Source: Rhodospirillaceae bacterium
GTDB lineage: Bacteria; Pseudomonadota; Alphaproteobacteria; Rhodospirillales; Casp-alpha2
Reading direction: 5' to 3'
Length of the DNA: 64,000 bases
Assembly: GCA_016845145.1 (NCBI GenBank)
Contig: JAERTE010000096.1
Span: 1 to 64,000, forward strand
The position numbers and the translations under genes were made by a program. Shown piece by piece: positions 53,713-61,400 of the stretch; the stretch's first letter is position 1; every line of letters begins with the position of its first letter. A model generated the notes under the pieces. It had not been told where the DNA came from, did no database searches, and worked only from the letters and a program-made list of their open reading frames with translations.

Positions 53713-56625
53713 ATGGCAAATGATCCGCAGTTGTCCGCTAAGCCTTGCCCGCTGGACCGCCCGATAGATACGTCCCCCAGTGTGGGTGATGAGGTTGCTT
53801 ATACGACTTGCTACATGTGCGCCTGCCGTTGCGGTATCAAGGTTTACAAACAAGACGGTGAGGTCCGTTACATCCAGGGCAACCGTGAGCACCCCGTAAA
53901 CAAAGGCATTCTCTGCGCTAAGGGCTCGGCGGGAATCATGAATTTCAAGTCGCCTGCGCGCCTGACCAAGCCTCTGCGCCGGGTCGGGCCGCGTGGATCG
54001 GGTGAGTTCAAGGAAATTGAGTGGGACGAGGCGCTGGAAACGGCGACGGCATGGTTGGCGCATTGCCGAGCGACCAACCCACGCAAGCTGGCCTTCTTTA
54101 CGGGACGGGACCAAAGCCAGTCGTTGACCAGCTGGTGGGCGCAGCAATTCGGCACGCCGAACTTCTCGGCGCACGGTGGGTTTTGCTCGGTGAACATGGC
54201 GGCCGGCGGGCTGTATACGATCGGCAGCGCATTCTGGGAATTCGGCGAGCCGGATTGGGAGTATACCAAGTATTTCCTGATGTTCGGCGTCGCCGAAGAC
54301 CACGATTCCAACCCAATCAAGAAAGGCTTGGGTAAACTCAAAACCCGTGGTGCCAAGTTTGTCTCGGTCAATCCGGTGCGCACCGGTTATTCAGGCATTG
54401 CCGATGAGTGGCTGGGTATCCGGCCAGGCACTGATGGCTTATTTGTCATGTCGTTGATCCGCGAGTTGTTGCGGGCCGGGAAGATCGACGAGGAATACCT
54501 GATCCGGTACACCAATGTACATTGGCTGGTGATCCAAAACCCGGGCGGGGCCGATCATGGCCTCTATGTTCGCGATGATGATGGCGTTGCGCAGTGCTGG
54601 GACGGTGAGAAGCAAGCGCTGGCGGCGAATACCGACGTTAATGCGAAGCCGACCTTGGTTGGTGAAGTCACGTTGGGAGACGGCCGCAAAGCCGTACCGT
54701 CGTTCCAGCTGTTGGCCGAACATTACCTCGATGACCAATACGCGCCGGAAGCCGTGGCCGAGACGACCGGCATAGATGCCGATACCATCCGCCGTATTGC
54801 CGCCGAACTGGCGGATGTCGCATTCGAGCAGAGTATCGAATTGGATATCGAATGGACCGATGTGTTCGGGCGCAAGCACGACAAAGTTATCGGCCGACCG
54901 GTCTCCATGCATGCCATGCGTGGGATCTCCGCTCATACCAACGGCTTCCACACCTGCCGGGCGATCCATATTCTGCAGCTGCTGCTGGGGTCCGTTGACG
55001 TGCCGGGCGGCATGCGTTTCAAGCCACCGTATCCCAAAGCGCTCTATTCTCTGCCGAAACCCATGGGCGGCATCAACAAAGTACAACCCAATACGCCACT
55101 AGCCGGACCGCACTTAGGTTTTCCCATGGCTCCCGACGAATTGCTGATCGATGATGACGGCACGGCGCAGCGCATCGACAAGGCGTTCTCGTGGGAAGCA
55201 CCGCTGGCCACGCACGGCCTGATGCACATGGTCATCACCAATGCCTGGAAGGGTGACCCGTACACCATCGATACGCTGTTCTTGTACATGGCCAACATGG
55301 CGTGGAACTCGACCATGAACACGTCGAAGGTCATGGATATGTTGACCGACATCGACGAGAACACCGGTAAATACAAAATTCCGCATATCATCTACTCAGA
55401 CGCGTTCCATTCGGAAATGGTGCCCTATGCAGATTTGATATTGCCCGACACGACCTATCTGGAGCGTTGGGACTGTATTTCGCTGCTGGACCGGCCCATC
55501 AGTCACGCCGATGCCGCCGCCGACGCGATCCGCCACCCCGTTGTCGAACCCGATCGCGACGTACGTTGCTTCCAGGAAGTGCTGTTGGATTTAGGCGCAC
55601 GTCTGGGATTGCAGGGCATGATGAACGAGGATGGCTCGCCCAAGTACCCGGGCGGCTATGCCGATTACATCACCAATCATGAGCGCCGGCCGGGCCTTGG
55701 CCCCTTGGCCGGTTGGCGCGGCAAGAACGGTGATGAGGTGGGTACCGGAGAGCCCAACGCCAACCAATTGCAACGCTATATCGATAACAAGGGTTTCTGG
55801 GAATACGAGCTGCCGAAAGAGCACCGCTATTACCGCTACGCTAACAAAGGCTATCTTGAATGGGCCGAAAAGATGGCCTTTGTCACCAGCCCAGACCAGA
55901 TTGTTATGAAGATCTATTCCGAGGCGTTGCAGAGTTTCCGGCTGGCGGCAGAAGGGCATGGTGACATTCAACCGCCCGATGCCGAACGAGAGCGCATCAA
56001 AACCTATTCGTCGCCCTTGCCCATTTGGTACATGCCGCTCGAAGAACAGATGGTCGACAATGACGAATATCCGCTGCATGCGCTGACGCAACGTCCCATG
56101 CACATGTACCACTCCTGGGGATCGCAGAATGCCTGGCTCAGGCAGATTACAGGCGAAAACAGGCTCTATATGGCACGCCAGAAGGGCGAGGAATTGGGTA
56201 TTGGGACCGATGATTGGGTCTGGGTATCGAGCCACAACGGCCGTATCAAAGTGCAGGCGTCGCTGATGGACGGCGTTAACAAGGACACGGTGTGGACATG
56301 GAACGCCATCGGCAAGCGGCCAGGGGCCTGGAACTTGGATGCCGATGCCCCGGAAGCGACAAAAGGGTTCTTGTTGAACTACCTGATCTCCGAGTTGCTG
56401 CCGGAAAAAGGCGACGGGTATCGCTATTCGAACTCCGATCCGCTGACCGGGCAGGCAGCTTGGTTCGATCTTAGGGTCAAGGTTGAAAAGGCGGCGGCGC
56501 ATGAGCAAGGCGAGTTGGAGCCACGCTTCCGCCCAACGGCCAAGCCGCCGAATATGACCCCCCCGGCCAAGGTATTGCGCTACGGGGATAGCTTTCGCAA
56601 GGCCCGCGGCGAGGAGACATCCTGA
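53713..56625 (+). CDS. soeA: cytoplasmic sulfite dehydrogenase, molybdopterin subunit SoeA
   Basis: A 970-residue molybdopterin oxidoreductase of the DMSO-reductase family. The N-terminal [4Fe-4S] cluster motif is visible: Cys33, Cys36, Cys40, Cys68 (TTCYMCACRCG and GILCAKG). There is no twin-arginine signal, so it works in the cytoplasm. Length, partner sizes and order (970/242/315) match SoeABC, which oxidises sulfite to sulfate and passes electrons to quinone; polysulfide and thiosulfate reductases in the same family normally carry a Tat signal. I start it at ATG 53713 with GAGGAA upstream. Confidence 0.9.
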   Translation: MANDPQLSAKPCPLDRPIDTSPSVGDEVAYTTCYMCACRCGIKVYKQDGEVRYIQGNREHPVNKGILCAKGSAGIMNFKSPARLTKPLRRVGPRGSGEFKEIEWDEALETATAWLAHCRATNPRKLAFFTGRDQSQSLTSWWAQQFGTPNFSAHGGFCSVNMAAGGLYTIGSAFWEFGEPDWEYTKYFLMFGVAEDHDSNPIKKGLGKLKTRGAKFVSVNPVRTGYSGIADEWLGIRPGTDGLFVMSLIRELLRAGKIDEEYLIRYTNVHWLVIQNPGGADHGLYVRDDDGVAQCWDGEKQALAANTDVNAKPTLVGEVTLGDGRKAVPSFQLLAEHYLDDQYAPEAVAETTGIDADTIRRIAAELADVAFEQSIELDIEWTDVFGRKHDKVIGRPVSMHAMRGISAHTNGFHTCRAIHILQLLLGSVDVPGGMRFKPPYPKALYSLPKPMGGINKVQPNTPLAGPHLGFPMAPDELLIDDDGTAQRIDKAFSWEAPLATHGLMHMVITNAWKGDPYTIDTLFLYMANMAWNSTMNTSKVMDMLTDIDENTGKYKIPHIIYSDAFHSEMVPYADLILPDTTYLERWDCISLLDRPISHADAAADAIRHPVVEPDRDVRCFQEVLLDLGARLGLQGMMNEDGSPKYPGGYADYITNHERRPGLGPLAGWRGKNGDEVGTGEPNANQLQRYIDNKGFWEYELPKEHRYYRYANKGYLEWAEKMAFVTSPDQIVMKIYSEALQSFRLAAEGHGDIQPPDAERERIKTYSSPLPIWYMPLEEQMVDNDEYPLHALTQRPMHMYHSWGSQNAWLRQITGENRLYMARQKGEELGIGTDDWVWVSSHNGRIKVQASLMDGVNKDTVWTWNAIGKRPGAWNLDADAPEATKGFLLNYLISELLPEKGDGYRYSNSDPLTGQAAWFDLRVKVEKAAAHEQGELEPRFRPTAKPPNMTPPAKVLRYGDSFRKARGEETS

Positions 56626-57353
56626 TGACCGCGTTGCCTGATACCATCAAGAAGAAGCTTGGTCTGGTTATCGATCTGGATATCTGCGTCGGTTGCCATG
56701 CCTGTGCCGTCAATTGCAAGGAATGGAACACCGGTGGCCACATGGCGCCGTTGACGGACCTCAATCCCTACGGTGCCGGGCCGGACGGTGTGTGGTTCAA
56801 CCGTATCCATGCCTACGAGGTCGAAACCGAGGCTGATCAGGCCAACATAACGACCTATTTTCCGAAATCCTGCCTGCATTGCGAGCAGGCGGCTTGTGTT
56901 ACGGTTTGCCCCACGGGCGCATCCTACAAGCGGTGCGAGGACGGCATTGTTCTGGTCGACGAGGCCAAATGCATTGGTTGCAAGCTTTGCTCATGGGCCT
57001 GTCCGTACGGCGCCAGAGAGTTCGACAGTGATGCAGGTGTGATGAAGAAATGCACGCTCTGCATCGACCGCATTTACAATGAAAACCTCGAAGTCGTCGA
57101 CCGGGTGCCGGCGTGTGTCTCCACCTGCCCGGCGGGAGCACGCCACTATGGCGATCTGAATGACCCGAACTCTGACGTCTCGAAACTGGTCGCGGAGCGC
57201 GACGGCTACGATCTCATGCCGGAAATGGGCTATAGGCCGACCAACAAATATTTGCCGCCTCGTCCACGCGCCGAGAAGGCGCCGAAAACCGTACCGGAAC
57301 CCACTATGGACAATCCGCTCCTACGTTGGGCCGATCGTTTCCTGTCGCGCTAG
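56625..57353 (+). CDS. soeB: sulfite dehydrogenase iron-sulfur subunit SoeB
   Basis: A 242-residue ferredoxin-type protein with four [4Fe-4S] binding groups: CVGCHACAVNCKEWN starting at Cys21, CLHCEQAACVTVCPTGA, CIGCKLCSWACPYGA, and KKCTLCIDRI with CVSTCPAGA. It passes electrons from the molybdenum subunit to the membrane anchor. Its ATG overlaps the soeA stop by one base (TGATG), so the subunits are translated together. The basic C-terminus has RPRAEKAPKT. Confidence 0.92.
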   Translation: MTALPDTIKKKLGLVIDLDICVGCHACAVNCKEWNTGGHMAPLTDLNPYGAGPDGVWFNRIHAYEVETEADQANITTYFPKSCLHCEQAACVTVCPTGASYKRCEDGIVLVDEAKCIGCKLCSWACPYGAREFDSDAGVMKKCTLCIDRIYNENLEVVDRVPACVSTCPAGARHYGDLNDPNSDVSKLVAERDGYDLMPEMGYRPTNKYLPPRPRAEKAPKTVPEPTMDNPLLRWADRFLSR

Positions 57354-57371
57354 GGAAGGGGAAAGAAAACC

Positions 57372-58319
57372 ATGCATCCCGCATACTCAGTCATCTTCTT
57401 TACCGTCTCGTCAGGCATTGGCTATGGGCTGCTGGCGCTGATCGGTATTTTTGCGGCCACCGGTGGATTGCCGCTGGCCAAGGACCTGGGCCTCGTCGGG
57501 CTCGGTGTTGGTTTCGTGGCAGTTTCTGTCGGCCTGTTGTCGTCGACATTTCATCTTGGCCGACCCGAGCGCGCCTGGCGGGCGCTGACGCAGTGGAAGT
57601 CGTCGTGGTTGTCACGTGAAGGTGTTGCCGCCGTATTGACATTCCTGCCGGTTATTTTGCTCGCCTATACCTGGGTTTACCGTGGTGGTGCCGCCAAAAC
57701 CTTGGAAATTTGGGCCATGCTGACGGCTTTGGGGTCTTTTGGGACTGTCTATTGTACGGGCATGATTTACCGGTCTCTCAAGACTATCCACCAATGGCAC
57801 AATGCTTGGACGTTACCGAATTACTTGGCGCTCGGCCTCGCCGGCGGCTCGGTATGGTTGGCAGTCATCGTGGCGATGTTGGGCTATGACGCGCAACGTA
57901 TTGCCGCCGTTGCCGCTGTAACGCTGATGGCCGCGTGGCTTGGCAAGGTTGGATATTGGCGGTTCATCGATACCACCCGCCATCCGGTGACGCCGGAGAC
58001 AGCGACGGGGTTGGGCAGGTTTGGACAAGTCTCAAAATTCGAATCGCCGCATACTTCACCCAACGATCTGATGAAGGAAATGGGCTATCAGGTGGCCCGC
58101 AAACATGCAACGAAACTGCGCCGTTATGTACATGCGTTCTGTTTCGCCCTGCCGTTGGTATTGACGCTTGTGGGAGCTGCGATGTCGGGGGCCATGGCGT
58201 TGTTGGGGCTAATGCCGGCAGCGTTGCTCATGACCCTGGGATTGGTGATCGAGCGCTGGTTGTTTTTCGCCGAGGCCAATCATGTCGTCACGCTCTATTA
58301 CGGAGAAAAAACAGCATAA
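57372..58319 (+). CDS. soeC: sulfite dehydrogenase membrane anchor SoeC
   Basis: A 315-residue NrfD/DmsC-type integral membrane protein with about eight TM segments, for instance FTVSSGIGYGLLALIGIFAA and GLLSSTFHLGRPERAWRAL, the latter loop being typical of DmsC/SoeC (with HLGRPERA). It anchors SoeAB at the inner membrane and hands electrons to the quinone pool. It begins 18 nt after soeB. A short hairpin with five Ts follows its stop. Confidence 0.92.
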   Translation: MHPAYSVIFFTVSSGIGYGLLALIGIFAATGGLPLAKDLGLVGLGVGFVAVSVGLLSSTFHLGRPERAWRALTQWKSSWLSREGVAAVLTFLPVILLAYTWVYRGGAAKTLEIWAMLTALGSFGTVYCTGMIYRSLKTIHQWHNAWTLPNYLALGLAGGSVWLAVIVAMLGYDAQRIAAVAAVTLMAAWLGKVGYWRFIDTTRHPVTPETATGLGRFGQVSKFESPHTSPNDLMKEMGYQVARKHATKLRRYVHAFCFALPLVLTLVGAAMSGAMALLGLMPAALLMTLGLVIERWLFFAEANHVVTLYYGEKTA

Positions 58320-58330
58320 TAAGGGCAGCC

Positions 58331-58353
58331 CTGTGATCCTCATCACAGTTTTT
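58331..58353 (+). terminator. hairpin plus T-run after soeC (alternatively a CRP-like site)
   Basis: CTGTGAT (58331-58337) pairs with ATCACAG (58342-58348) across a 4-nt loop and is followed by TTTTT, 11 nt after the soeC stop: the form of a weak rho-independent terminator. The same bases read TGTGA-N6-TCACA, the perfect CRP-family consensus, 130 bp before the adhesin gene. Both roles are possible. Confidence 0.5.
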
Positions 58354-58477
58354 GCCGGCTATGGTTGCTACAAAATCGGTGGACGCGTAGAGTAGTCCTA
58401 TAGAAGAAAAACAACAAAGCACCCTATCTCCGTTGGACGCATATATGGCACGAGCTGGCGTCCCGTGAGGTAAAATT

Positions 58478-61400
58478 ATGGCCGACCTGACCCCCACCCC
58501 CGAAAGTGGCGATGAGCTGCTGTCGATTAATGCTGGCGACAGCGAGTCCCTGTCCCTTCCTGAAGGTTTTGATCTCACCTCTGCTGAGTTCGAGGCCAGT
58601 GGTGACGATTTGATCGTTACCGCGCCCGATGGCTCGCAAGTTGTGGTCGAGGACTACTACAGCCAGGACAATCCCCCCGAACTGACGTCTCCCGATAGCG
58701 CGCAACTGTCCGGTGAGATGATCGTTCAATTGGCTGAGGGCCCCGCCGGCGGCGACATATCCGCCGGCACGGACGGTGCCACGTCCGCGCCGGGTCTCCC
58801 AGAAGGCTCTCTTGCTGCCAACCCGACCGTGATCTCGGGCACCGACGGTGAACCCATCGGTAACGTCGAGAACATGTCAGGTGAGGTGTTTGCCGTTCGT
58901 GCCGACGGCACCAGAGTTGAGCTCAACGTGGGTGATCCGGTTTACCAGGGTGACATCCTCGAATCCGGCCCGGAAGGGTCCATCGGTGTGTTGTTGGCCG
59001 ATGAAACGACATTCTCCATGGGCGAAGACGGCCGCATGGTGCTCGATGAAATGATTTACGATCCCTCTACCCAAGAAGGGTCTGTCTCCATGACCGCGTT
59101 GCAAGGCGTGTTTACGTTCGTGTCCGGTCAGGTCGCGAAAACCGACCCCGACGCCATGACGCTCGATACACCGGTAGCGACCATCGGTATCCGTGGTACC
59201 CAGGTGGGTTTGGATATCTCCGACGGCGAAAACATGAACGTCGTGTTGATGGAAGAGGCTGATGGGTTCGTCGGCGAGGTTGTGGTCATGAACGATGCCG
59301 GCGCCCAGGTTTTGAACGGCGCCAACCAATCCACCGGTATTACCGGTTTCCAAGCGGCACCGACACCTATCACGCTGGTTACGGACGACGACATTATTAC
59401 GCGGTTCAGCGCAACCTTGCGTCACATTCCGAAGATTCACGGTAACCAGAACGATTTCGGTTTGCAGAACGATGCGCCGGAAGGTGAGTTTTTGGACCAA
59501 GAGATCGAGGATCTGGATGCTGACGCGGCAGCTGGTGAACTCGATGGTGAAGATCTGGAGAATTTTGAAACCGCGGCTGGTGAAGAAGAACCGGAGTCCA
59601 GTGATCTTATCAATGTTGCCGGTGAAATCGGGATGTTTAATATCTTGAAAGGGATCATTGGCGGCGTGCCAATAACCGAAGCCCCGATTATTGATGTTAC
59701 TGAGGCTCCGGTAACCGAGGCGCCTATCACGGTCACAGAAGAACCTCAACTCGTTGCACCTGCCGGTGCTCAATATATTTCAGGCCCTGGCGGGGAGCCT
59801 ATGCTCGTGCCGGCAGAAATCACCAATGCCTCATTCAATGTAGCAACAGGTATGGTGCAAGGCACGGTGCCTGGTGATTTCGATCTCACCGATAGCGACT
59901 ATGCCGATCTGTCCTACAACTTGACCGGCAGTGACGGCTCCAATTTCATTCATACAGGGTCCGGCGACGATATCGTTGATGGGACCGGCGGCGACGATGT
60001 CATATTCGGTGGTACGGGCAATGATACACTTTCCGGCGGCGCGGGCGCCGATACGCTTGCCGGTGGTGAGGGCGATGATGTTGTTGACGGTGGCGAGGGC
60101 GATGATCTGGTCCTGGGCGGCGATATCGAAGAAGGTACGACTGTCAACGTCTCGGATGACGGCGAAGTCACCCTGACGGTCACGACGACCGATGAAGACG
60201 GCGAAACGGTAACGGTTACCACGGCAGCCGATGACGAGGTCATTGGCGCTGGTAACGATACTTTGTCCGGTGGCGAAGGCGCCGATGTCGTTATCGGCGG
60301 TGCCGGTGAAGACGTGATCGACGGCGGCGAAGGCGAGGATGTTTTGGTTGCCGGTATCGGTGACGATGTGGTCACCGGTGGTGCGGGCGATGACGTTGCA
60401 TTTGGCGGCGCTGGTAATGATTTCATCGAAGGCGGCGATGGTTCCGATGTGCTCGATGGTGGTGCCGGCGATGACATCATGGTTGGTGGTGAGTTCGGAG
60501 AAGGCGCGACCAGTGTGCGCGTTACCGATGACGGCACGGTCATGGTCACCGACGAAAACGGCGTTGAGACAGAGCTTGGCGACGACGAAACTGTCGGTGC
60601 GAACCCGGCGGTGCCGCATGACGATGTCATGGACGGCGGCGCGGGCGACGATATCGTCATTGGCGGCTTGGGCCACGATGTTCTGCAAGGCGGCGATGGC
60701 AACGATATCGTTGTCGGCGGCGCAGGTGACGATACCATTGAAGGCGGCGCGGGCGATGACGTTGCGTTTGGCGGTACTGGTGATGATGTCTTTGTCGGTG
60801 GTGCGGGCAGCGATACCATTGAGGGCGGCGAGGGCACGGATACGCTGACCTACGCCGACGCTGAAGCCGGTTTCAATATCGTTATCAACATGAAAGATGG
60901 CCAAGCCTATGACGCCGCGGATTCCGTCGGCCCGTGGGTCGACCTTGATACATTTAGCGGTATTGAGCATGTGATTGGCGGTGCCGGCGATGACACCCTG
61001 ATTGGCAGCGATGGCAACGACACCTTGGAAGGCGGCGCTGGTGACGATTATGTTGAAGGCGGGTATGGCGATGACGTGCTCATCGGCGGTGCCGGCAACA
61101 ACGTTCTTGTTGGTGGTTACGGCGATGACATCGCGCGCTTTGATGGCGCCCTTGCCGACTATGAAATTGTGCCGGTTGATGATGGTTTTGCCGTCATCAA
61201 TAGCGCTACAGGCGAAAGAAGCGTCCTGCAAAGTATCGAGCAGCTTGATTTCACCACCGGCGGCATCACGCAGAACATGTCCGTTGTTGAGATGCCGGCC
61301 GTAGAAGATCAGCCGTTTGAGATGAATTTGCTGGACGTCATTGGCCAATCCGATGGTTCCGGTAACTTGGCGCTTCCAGACGGCACGGAAACCATTTCCA

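Noticed and set aside
55591..56508. 305-codon minus-strand open frame inside soeA
   Set aside because: Antisense to a gene with complete molybdopterin-enzyme features and a matching operon.
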